Positions 36,403 to 46,035 of a DNA stretch of 64,000 nucleotides are shown here, piece after piece. The translations under genes were made by a program, and so were the position numbers. Every line of letters starts with the position of its first letter. Position 1 is the stretch's first letter. The notes under the pieces were generated by a model. The model saw only the letters and a program-made list of their open reading frames with translations, searched no databases and had not been told where the DNA came from. This stretch comes from an uncultured Paracoccaceae bacterium (GTDB taxonomy: Bacteria; Pseudomonadota; Alphaproteobacteria; Rhodobacterales; Rhodobacteraceae): assembly GCA_937872465.1 (NCBI GenBank), contig CALMSR010000017.1, positions 1 through 64,000 of the forward strand. The letters run 5' to 3'.

Positions 36403-36435
36403 CCCTCATCGTGCTGCGGGATGGTCGAAGTGGAA
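36403..36435 (+). repeat. 33-nt intergenic repeat, copy B
   Basis: Second copy of the element at 26083-26115, identical at 28 of 33 positions. It lies between the Nudix gene and the chorismate mutase gene, in the same orientation. The remainder of the 218-base gap has no gene. Confidence 0.5.
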
Positions 36436-36519
36436 CGAATGAACACCGATCGCGACGGTCCCGCGGCCCGTGCGGAGCGGCCTTGCGAGCCCCCGCCGAT
36501 GCCGCTATGGCCATGATCC

Positions 36520-36837
36520 ATGGCCGAAGACGAATGCTTCCCGAACATGGCGGATCTGCGGGCCGAGATCGACCGGATCGACGCCGAACTGGTGGAGCTC
36601 CTCGCCCGCCGGGCCACCTGCATCGACCGTGCGATCGCGATCAAGCGCCGGATAGCGCTGCCGGCGCGCATCGACAGCCGCGTGGCCGAGGTGCTGGACC
36701 GGACGCGCCGGGCGGGGGCGGCGCGGGGGCTCGAGCCCGCCTTCGTCGAGGGGCTCTGGCGCAGCATCATAGAATGGTCGATCGCGCGCGAGGAACGCGC
36801 CCTCGACGGATCGGGGGGGCGGGACGATGGGCGCTGA
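36520..36837 (+). CDS. AroQ-type chorismate mutase
   Basis: A 105-residue all-helical chorismate mutase: [20 protein letters not shown], then [20 protein letters not shown], and a final helix [18 protein letters not shown], which together carry the Arg/Lys residues that bind chorismate in AroQ. It rearranges chorismate to prephenate for Phe/Tyr synthesis. A shorter start at 36547 (MADLRAEI) is also possible. It overlaps folD by 11 bases, so the two are probably co-transcribed although their pathways differ. Confidence 0.88.
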   Translation: MAEDECFPNMADLRAEIDRIDAELVELLARRATCIDRAIAIKRRIALPARIDSRVAEVLDRTRRAGAARGLEPAFVEGLWRSIIEWSIAREERALDGSGGRDDGR

Positions 36838-37720
36838 CATCATCGACGGCAAGGCTTTCGCGGCGAAGTTGCGCGGGCGGATCGCGGAGGCGGTCGCGGA
36901 TTTCAGGCGCGACAAGGGCCTCGTGCCCGGCCTCGCGGTGGTCCTCGTGGGCGAGGATCCCGCCAGCCAGGTCTATGTGCGGAACAAGGGCCGCCAGACC
37001 CTCGAAGCCGGCATGGCCTCCGAGGAGCACCGGCTGCCGGCGACCACCGGGCAGGCGGAACTGCTGGCGCTCATCGCCCGTCTCAACGCCGACCCCGCGG
37101 TCCACGGGATCCTGGTGCAGCTGCCGCTGCCGAGCCAGATCGACACGGCCGCCGTGATCGGCGCGGTATCGCCGGAGAAGGATGTGGACGGCTTCCATGT
37201 CATCAACGTCGGGCGCCTCGCCACCGGGCAGAAGGCGCTGGTGCCCTGCACGCCGCTCGGCTGCCTGATGCTCCTGCGCGACCGTCTGGGCGATCTGAGC
37301 GGCGCGAATGCGCTGGTCCTCGGCCGCTCCAACATCGTGGGCAAGCCGATGGCGCAGCTCCTGCTCGGCGAGAGCTGCACGGTGACCGTCGCCCATTCCC
37401 GGACCCGCGATCTGGCGGCGACCTGCGCGCGGGCCGACATCCTCGTCGCGGCCGTGGGCCGGCCGGAGATGGTCAAGGGCGACTGGATCCGCCCCGGGGC
37501 GACCGTCATCGACGTCGGCATCAACCGGGTGCAGGGGCCGGACGGCAAGGCGCGGCTGGTCGGCGACGTGGATTTCGCCAGCGCCGCCGAGGTCGCGGGC
37601 GCGATCACGCCGGTGCCCGGCGGGGTCGGGCCGATGACCATCGCCTGCCTGCTCGCCAATACCCTGACCGCCGCCTGCCGGGCCAACGGGCTGGAGGCGC
37701 CGGCCGGCCTCGCCGTCTGA
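36827..37720 (+). CDS. folD: methylenetetrahydrofolate dehydrogenase/cyclohydrolase
   Basis: A 297-residue bifunctional Fol[15 protein letters not shown] with the catalytic lysine, [39 protein letters not shown], the NADP-binding [15 protein letters not shown], and [19 protein letters not shown] near the end. It interconverts methylene-, methenyl- and formyl-THF. It complements the MTHFR at 41 kb and the methyltransferase genes at 61-64 kb in one-carbon metabolism. Confidence 0.97.
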   Translation: MGADIIDGKAFAAKLRGRIAEAVADFRRDKGLVPGLAVVLVGEDPASQVYVRNKGRQTLEAGMASEEHRLPATTGQAELLALIARLNADPAVHGILVQLPLPSQIDTAAVIGAVSPEKDVDGFHVINVGRLATGQKALVPCTPLGCLMLLRDRLGDLSGANALVLGRSNIVGKPMAQLLLGESCTVTVAHSRTRDLAATCARADILVAAVGRPEMVKGDWIRPGATVIDVGINRVQGPDGKARLVGDVDFASAAEVAGAITPVPGGVGPMTIACLLANTLTAACRANGLEAPAGLAV

Positions 37721-37723
37721 CCG

Positions 37724-37742
37724 CGGCCCTGGCCAAGGGCCG
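37724..37742 (+). terminator. hairpin after folD
   Basis: A 7-base stem CGGCCCT/AGGGCCG with a 5-base loop begins 4 bases after the folD stop, between folD and the convergent DUF1003 gene. Confidence 0.45.
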
Positions 37743-37800
37743 GCCGCCCCGGCCGATCCCGTCGCGGGGCGCATCGCACACCCGGCCGAACCCGGTGCCT

Positions 37801-38522
37801 CAGCCTTTGCGGTCGCGGTCGAGATCCTCCATCAGCTCCAGCTGGATCTGCTGGATCTCGGTCAGCCGCTCCCATTGCCGGACCAGCAGGTGGTCCAGCT
37901 TCTCATGCAGATGCCGGATCTCGACCTCGGCCTTCAGGTTGACGCGATAGTCGTTCTCCGCGCGCAGCCGGTCCTTGGCCTCCTGGCGGCGCTGGCTCAT
38001 CATGATCAGCGGGGCCTGCACCGCGGCGATGCAGGAGAGCACGAGATTGAGCAGGATGAAGGGAAAGGGATCGAACCTGTCCGCGGCGAAGAGCAGGGCG
38101 GAATTGAAGGCGATCCAGGCGACCAGCACCGCGAGGAACGACAGGATGAAGGCCCAGCTGCCGCCGAAGGCGGCGACGCGATCGGCCATGCGGTCGCCAA
38201 AGCCCGTCCGCCCGGCGAATTCCGCCTCGGTATCGCTGGTCAGCGTGCCGCGATGGTCGATGCTGTCGATCACCGCGCGGTCGAGGCGGGTCAGCTCGCC
38301 GCGCTCCTCCCGCAGCATCCGCTCGACATGGGCGCGCCGGGCCGTGGCGAGGTCGTCGCGGCAGACGAAGCCGCTCCGCCGCCAGTCGGGATGGCTCTCG
38401 TCGAGGCGCTGCGCCAGCTGCGGCCGGACCAGGTCCACCGCCGTCAGCACCCGGGCGGGCAGGCTGCGCCCGCAGATGCCGCAGGTCCCGGCATGGCCGG
38501 CCCGGTTGCGCCCTCCGTTCAC
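37801..38522 (-). CDS. DUF1003 membrane protein with N-terminal CxxC
   Basis: A 240-residue protein. The N-terminus has a small zinc-ribbon-like C14-G-I-C17 motif. Residues ~105-170 match DUF1003: GDRMADRVAAFGGSWAFIL, FLAVLVAWIAFNSALL, FPFILLNLVLSCIAAVQAPL, with two transmembrane helices, then a long C-terminal coiled coil (EVEIRHLHEKLDHLLVRQWE). The family is linked by some to ion transport, but the function is not established. Start is GTG at 38522 with GGAGGG upstream. Confidence 0.85.
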
Positions 38523-38704
38523 CGCCGCCCTCCGCGCGCTGACCTCGATCTTGCAGCACCCAGTTGCGCCGAGCGGCGGAAAATGTCCACAAGGGTGCCG
38601 TCCGGCCCGCGGCGGCGAATTTCCCGCTTCCCCTTGAACCCCGCGCCCGCGTGCGACATGTGCGGTGGCCGGAGGCGCCGGGAAGACGGGGCGAGGGAGA
38701 GCAG

Positions 38705-39631
38705 ATGGCGGCGATCGTATCGGTCAGGGACGTCCGCAAGGTCTACGAATCCGGGTTCGAGGCGCTCAAGGGCGTCTCGCTCGACATCGAGCGGGGGGAG
38801 ATCCTCGCGCTGCTGGGGCCGAACGGCGCGGGCAAGACGACGCTGATCTCGCTGATCTGCGGCATCGCCCGCCTCGGCGAGGGCGCGATCACCGTCGGCG
38901 GCCACGACATCGTCACCGCCTACCGCGAGGCGCGGTCGATGATCGGGCTGGTGCCGCAGGAGGTGAACGTCGAGCCCTTCGAGACGGTCTGGAACACCGT
39001 GACCTTCACCCGCGGCCTCTTCGGCCTGCCCCGCGACGATGCCCATGTGGAGCGCGTGCTGCGCGACCTCTCGCTCTGGGACAAGCGCGACGCGGCGACC
39101 CGCGAGCTCTCGGGCGGCATGAAGCGAAGGGTGCTGATCGCCAAGGCGCTGGCGCACGACCCGAAGGTGCTCTTCCTCGACGAGCCGACCGCCGGGGTGG
39201 ACGTGGAACTGCGCAAGGGCATGTGGCAGATCGTGCGGCAGCTCAAGGCCGCCGGCACCACCATCATCCTCACCACCCATTACATCGAGGAGGCCGAGGC
39301 GATCGCCGACCGCGTGGCGGTGATCAACGAGGGCCGCATCGTGCTCGTGGAGGATCGCGACCGTCTGATCCACCAGATGGGCCGCAAGGAGCTGACCGTG
39401 GAGCTGAAGGCGCCGCTCGCGGCGGTGCCCGAGGCGCTGTCCTCCTACGGCCTCGCGCTCTCGGAGGACGGCCGCAGCCTGCGCTACGCCTACGACCGTG
39501 CCGCGGAGCGCACCGGGATCGTCTCGCTCCTGCGCGACCTCTCCGACGCGGGGCTTGCCTTGCGCGACCTGCGGACACGGGAGAGCTCGCTCGAGGACAT
39601 CTTCGTCGATCTGGTGAGGAAGCCGGCATGA
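38705..39631 (+). CDS. ABC-2 type exporter, ATP-binding protein
   Basis: A 308-residue ABC ATPase: Walker A GPNGAGKT at 38-45, signature [16 protein letters not shown], Walker [14 protein letters not shown] and the switch His in [15 protein letters not shown]. The C-terminal ~70 residues form the extra domain of exporter ATPases (YadG/DrrA type). It overlaps the permease gene by four bases. The substrate is unknown. The ATG at 38705 is preceded by GGGAGAGC; longer frames upstream run into the neighbouring gene's promoter. Confidence 0.93.
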   Translation: MAAIVSVRDVRKVYESGFEALKGVSLDIERGEILALLGPNGAGKTTLISLICGIARLGEGAITVGGHDIVTAYREARSMIGLVPQEVNVEPFETVWNTVTFTRGLFGLPRDDAHVERVLRDLSLWDKRDAATRELSGGMKRRVLIAKALAHDPKVLFLDEPTAGVDVELRKGMWQIVRQLKAAGTTIILTTHYIEEAEAIADRVAVINEGRIVLVEDRDRLIHQMGRKELTVELKAPLAAVPEALSSYGLALSEDGRSLRYAYDRAAERTGIVSLLRDLSDAGLALRDLRTRESSLEDIFVDLVRKPA

Positions 39632-40389
39632 ACGCCCGGGCCATCCGCGCGATCTACCGCTTCGAGATGCTGCGCACCCGCCGCACGCTCCTGCAGAGCC
39701 TCGTGGCGCCGGTGATCTCCACCTCGCTCTATTTCGTGGTCTTCGGCACGGCGATCGGCTCGCGCATCCAGGAGGTCGAGGGCGTGGAATACGGGGCCTT
39801 CATCGTGCCGGGGCTGATCATGCTGACGGTGCTGATGCAGAGCGTCACCAACGCCTCCTTCGGGATCTACTTCCCCAAGTTCATCGGCACGATCTACGAG
39901 CTCCTCTCGGCACCGGTCTCCTATTTCGAGATCGTGACCGGCTATGTCGGGGCGGCGGCGACCAAGTCCTTCGTCATCGGCCTCGTGATCTATCTCACGG
40001 CGAATTTCTTCGTCACGCTGCCGGTGGCGCATCCGGTCTGGATGGTCGGCATCCTCGCGCTCACCTGCCTCAGCTTCAGCCTGCTCGGCTTCATCCTCGG
40101 CATCCTCGCGAGGGGCTTCGACGGGCTGCAGCTGGTGCCGATGCTGATCATCTCGCCGCTGGTCTTTCTCGGCGGCAGCTTCTACTCGATCGAGATGCTG
40201 CCACCGCTCTGGCAGAAGATCACCCTGCTGAACCCGGTGGTCTATCTGGTCTCGGGCTTCCGCTGGTCCTTCTTCGGCGAGGGCGACGTCGGGATCGGCG
40301 TCAGCCTGCTGGCGATCCTCGCCTTCACCCTCGCCTGCCTCGGCGTGGTCTGGTGGATCTTCCGCACCGGCTACCGGCTCCGGAACTGA
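39628..40389 (+). CDS. ABC-2 type exporter, permease
   Basis: A 253-residue ABC-2 permease with six hydrophobic segments; [20 protein letters not shown] at the N-terminus and the late [20 protein letters not shown] and [18 protein letters not shown] motifs place it with YadH-type permeases. It pairs with the preceding ATPase (ATGA overlap). The 106 bases after it hold no gene before the MetV-like gene. Confidence 0.92.
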   Translation: MNARAIRAIYRFEMLRTRRTLLQSLVAPVISTSLYFVVFGTAIGSRIQEVEGVEYGAFIVPGLIMLTVLMQSVTNASFGIYFPKFIGTIYELLSAPVSYFEIVTGYVGAAATKSFVIGLVIYLTANFFVTLPVAHPVWMVGILALTCLSFSLLGFILGILARGFDGLQLVPMLIISPLVFLGGSFYSIEMLPPLWQKITLLNPVVYLVSGFRWSFFGEGDVGIGVSLLAILAFTLACLGVVWWIFRTGYRLRN

Positions 40390-40495
40390 GCGGGAGATCC
40401 CGGCCGCTTCCAGCGCCGATCCGTCGTTTTGTGATGCGCCGGGGCGCGGAAAGCGCTCTAATCGGGGCGGAATCGCAATGCCGACGGAGGATGGC

Positions 40496-41074
40496 ATGTA
40501 CCGGCTTCGCCTTTTCGCCGTGCGCCATTCCCGCGGATTCGAATGGCTCTACCGTCGTCTCGAGCGGCTGATGATCGGCCTCGACCCGCTCTTCGCGCGC
40601 ATCGGCCACGACCGGGTGGAGGCGCCGGTCGCCCTGATCGAGCGGGGGGTCAAGAGCCTGCTCTTCGACTGCCGGATGTGCGGGCAATGCGTGCTCTCCT
40701 CCACCAGCATGTCCTGCCCGATGAACTGCCCCAAGCAATTGCGAAACGGCCCCTGCGGCGGCGTGCGGCCGGGCGGCTTCTGCGAGGTCAAGCCCGCCAT
40801 GCGCTGCGTCTGGGTGCTGGCCTGGGAGGGGGCGACGCGCATGGAGGACGGCGCGCGTATCCGCGAGGTGCTGCCGCCGGTGGATCACGGGCTGAAGGGA
40901 TCCTCGTCCTGGCTGCGCGTCAGCCGCGAGAAGGCGGCCGCACTGCGCGAGGCGCGCGAGGCGGAGCGCACCGCGCTCGCCCGGGCCTTCCCGGCAGCGC
41001 GCGAGATCGAGCCCGCGACCGCGCCGCTGGCCGAGGAGCCGCCGCGGGCGGTCAGCCAGGAGGTGCGGCGATGA
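40496..41074 (+). CDS. cysteine-rich MetV-like partner of MTHFR
   Basis: A 192-residue protein containing a dense cysteine array: Cys59, 62, 65, 74, 78, 87, 96 and 104 in FDCRMCGQCVLSSTSMSC, PMNCPKQLRNGPCGG and FCEVKPAMRC. This matches the MTHFR C-terminal/MetV domain, which binds iron-sulfur or zinc in acetogens and is encoded beside metF in many alphaproteobacteria. It overlaps the MTHFR gene by four bases, so the products probably form a complex that replaces the classical MetF. I choose 40496 rather than 40478, since GGAGG sits five bases upstream of the former. Confidence 0.87.
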   Translation: MYRLRLFAVRHSRGFEWLYRRLERLMIGLDPLFARIGHDRVEAPVALIERGVKSLLFDCRMCGQCVLSSTSMSCPMNCPKQLRNGPCGGVRPGGFCEVKPAMRCVWVLAWEGATRMEDGARIREVLPPVDHGLKGSSSWLRVSREKAAALREAREAERTALARAFPAAREIEPATAPLAEEPPRAVSQEVRR

Positions 41075-42090
41075 GCCCGGCGGATCAGGATCTCGGCGAC
41101 AGCTTCCCGCACTACGAGGAGCCGCCGCCGGGCCATGTCTCGGGCAGCCGGCTGGAGCGCGTGCTGCGCGCGGGCAAGTTCGCGGTGACGGCGGAGCTCA
41201 ACCCGCCCGACAGCGCCGATCCGGCCGATGTGCTCGAGGCCGCCCGCCCGCTCGGCGAGGTCGCCGATGCGATCAACGCCACCGACGCCTCGGGCGCGAA
41301 CTGCCACATGTCCTCGATCGGCATCTCGTCGCTTCTGACCCGCGCCGGCTACGGCACGGTCTACCAGATCTCCTGCCGCGACCGGAACCGGATCGCGATC
41401 CAGGGCGACGTGCTCGGCGCCGCCGCCATGGGGGTCAGGAACGTACTCTGCCTCACCGGCGACGGCGTCGGGGTGGGCGACCAGCCGGGCGCGAAGCCGG
41501 TCTTCGACTTCGATTCGCTCTCGCTCCTGCGCACGATCCGCACCATGCGCGACGAGGGCCTGTTCCTCTCGGGCCGCAAGATCACTCACCCGCCGCGGAT
41601 GTTCCTCGGGGCGGCGGAGAATCCCTGCGTCCCGCCGCACGAATGGCGCCCCGAGCGGCTGGCCAAGAAGGTCGATGCGGGGGCGGATTTCATCCAGACC
41701 AACTACATCTTCGACCTGCCGGTCTTCGAGCGCTTCATGGCGCGGCTGCGCGATCTCGGGGTCGACAGCCGCGTCTACCTGCTTGCCGGCGTCGGCCCGC
41801 TCGCCTCGGCCAAGGCCGCGCGCTGGATGCGCTCGAACGTGCCGGGCATCCATATTCCCGATACGGTGATCGAGCGCATGGAGAAGGCCGCGAAACCGGC
41901 GGCGGAGGGAAAGCGGATCTGCGTCGAGCTGATCCAGCAGATCCGCGAGATCAAGGGCGTCTCCGGCATCCATGTCATGGCCTATCGCCGCGAGCATCAG
42001 GTCTCGGAGATCATCCTGGAATCGGGCGTGCTGAAGGGCCGGGTGCCGCAGCGCCGGCGCAGCGCAAGACCACGCCCGGCGCCGGTCTAG
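41071..42090 (+). CDS. metF: methylenetetrahydrofolate reductase
   Basis: A 339-residue TIM-barrel flavoprotein: GKFAVTAELNPPDSADP, INATDASGANCHMSSIGIS, VRNVLCLTGDGVGVGDQPGA, FIQTNYIFDLPVFERFM and IHVMAYRREHQVSEII. It reduces methylene-THF to methyl-THF for methionine synthesis, or works in reverse during demethylation. It is longer than E. coli MetF at its N-terminus and is of the MetV-paired type. It overlaps the MetV-like gene (ATGA). Confidence 0.93.
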   Translation: MSPADQDLGDSFPHYEEPPPGHVSGSRLERVLRAGKFAVTAELNPPDSADPADVLEAARPLGEVADAINATDASGANCHMSSIGISSLLTRAGYGTVYQISCRDRNRIAIQGDVLGAAAMGVRNVLCLTGDGVGVGDQPGAKPVFDFDSLSLLRTIRTMRDEGLFLSGRKITHPPRMFLGAAENPCVPPHEWRPERLAKKVDAGADFIQTNYIFDLPVFERFMARLRDLGVDSRVYLLAGVGPLASAKAARWMRSNVPGIHIPDTVIERMEKAAKPAAEGKRICVELIQQIREIKGVSGIHVMAYRREHQVSEIILESGVLKGRVPQRRRSARPRPAPV

Positions 42091-42155
42091 CCTGTCCGGT
42101 CACCATCAGGTCAACCTACTACCTGAGAAACGCAACAATAACAAATGCATAGAGA

Positions 42156-42174
42156 GCGTCCCGCTGTGGGACGC
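42156..42174. terminator. hairpin at the metF/MFS convergent junction
   Basis: A perfect 7-base stem GCGTCCC/GGGACGC with loop GCTGT. An AT-rich stretch (42128-42152) on its left gives a T-rich tail on the minus strand, so it may end the MFS transcript, and it may also serve metF. Confidence 0.5.
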
Positions 42175-42228
42175 CTCCCCCGAACCGGCACCGGAGAGGC
42201 ACTGCCTCGCGCCTGTTCTTCGGCCGCA

Positions 42229-42259
42229 GCGCGCGGATTTGTCACCTGCCAAATCCGCG
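42229..42259. repeat. 31-nt palindromic repeat, copy 2
   Basis: This copy folds into a perfect 10-base stem CGCGGATTTG/CAAATCCGCG with loop TCACCTGC. It agrees with 14370-14400 at 29 of 31 positions. Like copy 1, it lies between two convergent genes (metF and the MFS transporter). Confidence 0.72.
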
Positions 42260-42299
42260 AAGAGATTGCGGCGCCGCCACAAGCTCCTTCCCGCGGAAA

Positions 42300-43538
42300 T
42301 CACGCCGGTTCCAGGGCGGCGGCACCGGGCCTCGGGCCCCTCGTCCGCCAGAGCACCAGGACCATGATCGCGACGTTGAGCAGGTTGAAGGCGATGCCGT
42401 TGAGGAAGGCCATCCGGTAGGATCCGGTCGCGTCGAAGATCCATCCCGACATCCAGCCGCCGAGCGCCATCCCGAGGATCGTCGCCATGATCACGAAGCC
42501 GATGCGCTGGCCCGCCTCGCGCGCGGGCAGGTATTCGCGCACGATGATCGCATAGCTCGGCACGATGCCCCCCTGGCTCAGGCCGAAGATCAGCGAGACC
42601 ACATAGAGCGAGGCGAGCCCGTCGAAGGGCAGGTAGAGCAGGAGCGCCAGCCCCTGCAGCACCGAGCCGAGCAGCAGCGTCCGCACCCCGCCGATCCAGT
42701 CCGCCAGCAGGCCCGAGGCCAGCCGGCTGACGATGCCTGCCGCCAGCATCAAGGAGAGCATCTCCGCGCCGACGGCGACCCCGTAGCCGAGATCGGCGCA
42801 ATAGGCGACGATATGGACCTGCGGCATCGACATGGCGACGCAGCAGCCGATCCCGGCCAGCGCCAGCAGCCATTGCAGCGTCGCGGGGCTAAAGCCCGCC
42901 GCCATCGGCTGGGCGGGGCCGCCCGGTGCCCCGGAAGCCATCGCCGCCACCGGCAGTCGCCGCCGCAGCATGAGCGCCAGCGGAACGATGACCGCGAGGC
43001 AGATGACGGCGATGACGAGATAGGCCGCCCGCCAGCCGTCCTCCGCGAGAATGCCGCGCAGGCCGAGCGGCCAGATCGCGCCGGCGAGGTAATTGCCGCA
43101 GGCGGCGGTGGCCACCGCGATGCCGCGCCGCCGCCGGAACCAGTGCGAGACATCGGCAAGCAGCGGCCCGAACCCCGCCGAAGTGCCGACGCCGATGAGC
43201 AACCCCTGGGCCAGGGTGAAGTCCCAGATGTTGCGGCTGACCGCCGCCAGCCCGAAGCCGGCGGCGAGCGCCACCGCCGCCGCGGTCAGCACCACGGCGA
43301 TGCCGAAGCGGTCGACGAAGCGTCCGAGCCAGAAGTTTCCCGCCGCGAAGCCGAGCATCGTGGCGGTATAGGGCAGCGAGGCATCGGCCCGGCCGACGCC
43401 GAATTCGGCCTGCACCGCCGGCAGCACCAGAATCACCGCCCACATGCCCACGCTCGCCACCGTGGCCGCGAGGACGGAGACCGCGAGCCGGAGCCAGGCA
43501 TAGCGCCCGTCGAGATGCGGGTCGGCGATGGTCGTCAT
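42300..43538 (-). CDS. MFS transporter (monocarboxylate/oxalate-type family)
   Basis: A 412-residue protein with twelve hydrophobic segments. The LGRFVDRFGIAVVL loop after helix 2 and the later LLADWIGGVRTLLLGSVLQG are MFS motifs. The FGLSQGGIVPSYAIIVREYL stretch is typical of the YbfB/MCT-like MFS group found in Rhodobacteraceae. The substrate is unknown. The ATG at 43538 gives a normal N-terminus (MTTIADPHLDGRYAWLRLAV). It shares its strand with frcR but has its own 82-base upstream gap. Confidence 0.88.
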   Translation of the reverse strand: MTTIADPHLDGRYAWLRLAVSVLAATVASVGMWAVILVLPAVQAEFGVGRADASLPYTATMLGFAAGNFWLGRFVDRFGIAVVLTAAAVALAAGFGLAAVSRNIWDFTLAQGLLIGVGTSAGFGPLLADVSHWFRRRRGIAVATAACGNYLAGAIWPLGLRGILAEDGWRAAYLVIAVICLAVIVPLALMLRRRLPVAAMASGAPGGPAQPMAAGFSPATLQWLLALAGIGCCVAMSMPQVHIVAYCADLGYGVAVGAEMLSLMLAAGIVSRLASGLLADWIGGVRTLLLGSVLQGLALLLYLPFDGLASLYVVSLIFGLSQGGIVPSYAIIVREYLPAREAGQRIGFVIMATILGMALGGWMSGWIFDATGSYRMAFLNGIAFNLLNVAIMVLVLWRTRGPRPGAAALEPA

Positions 43539-43620
43539 GGTTCGGTCCAGGGATCGGATGCGCTGGAAGCGGATCCTATTCCTCGCCCCCGGCTTCCGCC
43601 AGCACCTCCGAACCGTCGGC

Positions 43621-44823
43621 TCAGGCCGGCTCGGGACCCGCCGGCGCCTCGCGCGGCACGAGGGCGTGCTGATCGAGCAGGTAGCGGTCGAAGAGCGGCA
43701 GGCTCGCACCCCCGAGCGCCCGGGCGCTCGGCCCGATGCTCCCGGCCCGCAGCGCCGGCGGCTTGATCCCGGAGAGATCGAGCCCCGACAATTCCGCCGC
43801 GACGCGCGCCACGAGCCGATCCCGCACCGCCTCGGGCATCGCCCCGTCGATCACCGCGGCTTCGAAATCGATGATCGCGACGGCGGCGGCGACTGCATGG
43901 GCGATGCCCTGCGCCGCGCCCGCGATCCAGGCTTCCAGCTGCGGCTCGAACGGCGCCCAGTCCGCCCCGGCGTCATAGAGCGCCTCCACCGGCAGCCCCG
44001 CCTCGACGACCCGGCGCTCGAGCAGCACCAGCGAGGCCCGGTCGATGAGCTGCGCCGTGCCGCCCCGGCCGTCGGGAACCGGCATCGACCCCAGGGCGGC
44101 GGCATTGCCGGTCCGCCCGGTGAAGAGGCTCCCGTTCAGCACCAGCCCGCCGCCGACGAAGGCGCCGACGAAGAAATGGATGTAGTCCAGCAAGCCGGAA
44201 TGCGCCCCGAAGGCGAGCTCGGCGCCACAGGCGGCCGTCGCGTCGTTCTGCAGATAGACCGGATAGGGCAGCAGGGCGGCGAGCTCGCCCCGGATGTCGG
44301 CGTGGCGCCAGGCGCCCATGGCCTCCGCCGGGGCGCCGATCTCCTCCGCCCAGTTCCACAATTCGAACGGCACGGCGATGCCGAGGCCCGCGATCCGCTC
44401 CGGATCGATCCCCGGCGTCGCCGCGCAGCGCCCGACCTCCGCGCGGATCGCCGCGACGATCTCGCAGGGGTCGGGGAAGGCATGGGGGCGCATCATGCGA
44501 TGGCGGATCGCGCCCACGAAATCCACCAGCACCACCTCGAGGCTGCGCCGCCCGACCTTCGCGCCGATGAAATAGGCGCCGTCGGGATCGAGCGACAGCG
44601 GCACCAGCGGCTGGCCGACACGGCCCCGCCGCGGCGCCTCGCGGCGCAGCAGCCGATCCGCCTCGAGCTGGCGCATGATGACCGAGACGGTCTGCGTCGA
44701 GAGGCCGGTCGATCGCGCGATCTCGGTCTTGGACAGGGCCCCGTTGCGGCGCACCAGGGACAGGACGAGCCGCTCGTTATGCGCCCGCATCCCGGCCTGA
44801 TTCGTGCCCCGCTGAACGGCCAC
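43621..44823 (-). CDS. frcR: ROK-family transcriptional regulator of the fructose-type transporter
   Basis: A 400-residue ROK protein. The N-terminal helix-turn-helix (ERLVLSLVRRNGALSKTEIA, STGLSTQTVSVIMRQLEADR) precedes a sugar-kinase-like domain (GLGIAVPFELWNW, PVYLQNDATAACGAELAFGA, FFVGAFVGGGLVLNGSLFTG). The cysteine zinc motif CGxCGxxGC of catalytic ROK kinases is absent. It is divergent from the frcBCAK genes, with a perfect palindrome between them, and matches the FrcR position in rhizobia, where it represses fructose uptake. Start is GTG at 44823 with GGAG upstream; no in-frame ATG precedes it. Confidence 0.88.
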   Translation of the reverse strand: MAVQRGTNQAGMRAHNERLVLSLVRRNGALSKTEIARSTGLSTQTVSVIMRQLEADRLLRREAPRRGRVGQPLVPLSLDPDGAYFIGAKVGRRSLEVVLVDFVGAIRHRMMRPHAFPDPCEIVAAIRAEVGRCAATPGIDPERIAGLGIAVPFELWNWAEEIGAPAEAMGAWRHADIRGELAALLPYPVYLQNDATAACGAELAFGAHSGLLDYIHFFVGAFVGGGLVLNGSLFTGRTGNAAALGSMPVPDGRGGTAQLIDRASLVLLERRVVEAGLPVEALYDAGADWAPFEPQLEAWIAGAAQGIAHAVAAAVAIIDFEAAVIDGAMPEAVRDRLVARVAAELSGLDLSGIKPPALRAGSIGPSARALGGASLPLFDRYLLDQHALVPREAPAGPEPA

Positions 44824-44867
44824 GCCCAGTCTCCATTCGCCATGCCCTACATCCTGCTTAGCAGAAA

Positions 44868-44886
44868 AAATCACTCGGAGTGATTT
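44868..44886. promoter_or_regulatory. 19-bp palindromic operator, probable FrcR site
   Basis: A perfect palindrome AAATCACTC-G-GAGTGATTT flanked by runs of A and T. It ends five bases before the -35 of the frcB promoter and lies 45 bases upstream of the frcR start, so one bound dimer could control both directions. Confidence 0.72.
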
Positions 44887-44891
44887 ATTTT

Positions 44892-44920
44892 TTGACAGCG
44901 GATCCGGAATCTGGTTTTCT
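44892..44920 (+). promoter_or_regulatory. frcB promoter
   Basis: Consensus -35 TTGACA (44892-44897), 17-base spacer, and a weaker -10 TTTTCT (44915-44920). The start codon of frcB is 56 bases downstream, preceded by GGGAGGATG. Confidence 0.6.
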
Positions 44921-44976
44921 GAGCGAACCGGACGGGGAAATGCGCCGGTGGGGAACATTCTTGGGAGGATGAATTC

Positions 44977-46002
44977 ATGAGAATGCGCGTGATGCGCCGT
45001 GCCCTCTGGGCTGCCGCGGCTCTTGGAGCCTTGTCGGCTCCGGCAATGGCCCAGGACATCTCGGCCTGCCTGATCACCAAGACCGACTCGAACCCGTTCT
45101 TCGTGAAGATGCGCGAAGGTGCGGAAGCCAAGGCGGCCGAGCTCGGCATCGAGCTCAAGAGCTACGCCGGCCGTATCGACGGCGACAACGAGAGCCAGGT
45201 GGCGGCCATCGAGACCTGCATCGCCGACGGCGCGAGCGGCATCCTGATCACGCCGTCGAACACTTCGGCGATCGTGCCCTCGGTGCAGCAGGCGCGCGAT
45301 GCGGGCATCCTGGTGATCGCCCTCGACACGCCGCTCGATCCGCCCGACGCGGCCGACGCCACCTTCGCCACCGACAACTTCAGGGCGGGCGAGCTGATCG
45401 GCAAATGGGCGGCCGCCAAGCTCGGCGACGCGGCAGCGGATGCCAAGATCGCCTTCCTCGACCTCGACGTCAGCCAGCCGACCGTGGACGTGCTGCGCGA
45501 CCAGGGCTTCATGACCGGCTTCGGCATCGACACCAAGGATCCGAACGTGATCGGCGACGAGGACGATCCCCGCATCGTCGGGCATGATGTCACGGCCGGC
45601 GCCAGCGACGGCGGCACCAAGGCGATGGAGAACCTGCTGATCCAGGATCCCGACATCAACGTGGTCTACGCCATCAACGAACCGGCAGCGGCCGGCGGCT
45701 ACGAGGCGCTCAAGGCGATGGGCCGCGAGGGCGACGTGCTGGTGGTCGCGGTCGACGGGGGCTGCCCGGGCGTGCAGAACATCGCCGACGGCGTGATCGG
45801 CGCGACCTCGCAGCAGTACCCGCTGAACATGGCGGCGCTCGGCATGGAGGCGATCAAGAAATTCGCCGACACCGGGGAGAAGCCCGAGCTGACGGAGGGC
45901 AAGACCTTCCTCGACACCGGCACGCAGCTGATCACCGCCGAGCCGGTCGAGGGCGTCGAATCGATCTCGGTCGAGGAAGGCCTGGAACTCTGCTGGGGCT
46001 GA
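44977..46002 (+). CDS. frcB: fructose-type ABC transporter, periplasmic binding protein
   Basis: A 341-residue ribose/fructose-type binding protein with signal peptide ([20 protein letters not shown], cleavage after AMA). Motifs [60 protein letters not shown] and [17 protein letters not shown] match FrcB of rhizobia. It delivers a hexose to the FrcCA transporter. A strong hairpin follows the gene, which would keep its mRNA in excess over the membrane parts. Substrate by homology is fructose, possibly also ribose or mannose. Confidence 0.9.
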   Translation: MRMRVMRRALWAAAALGALSAPAMAQDISACLITKTDSNPFFVKMREGAEAKAAELGIELKSYAGRIDGDNESQVAAIETCIADGASGILITPSNTSAIVPSVQQARDAGILVIALDTPLDPPDAADATFATDNFRAGELIGKWAAAKLGDAAADAKIAFLDLDVSQPTVDVLRDQGFMTGFGIDTKDPNVIGDEDDPRIVGHDVTAGASDGGTKAMENLLIQDPDINVVYAINEPAAAGGYEALKAMGREGDVLVVAVDGGCPGVQNIADGVIGATSQQYPLNMAALGMEAIKKFADTGEKPELTEGKTFLDTGTQLITAEPVEGVESISVEEGLELCWG

Positions 46003-46035
46003 CCTGACCGACATCCGGCAGGCGTGAATGGCACC

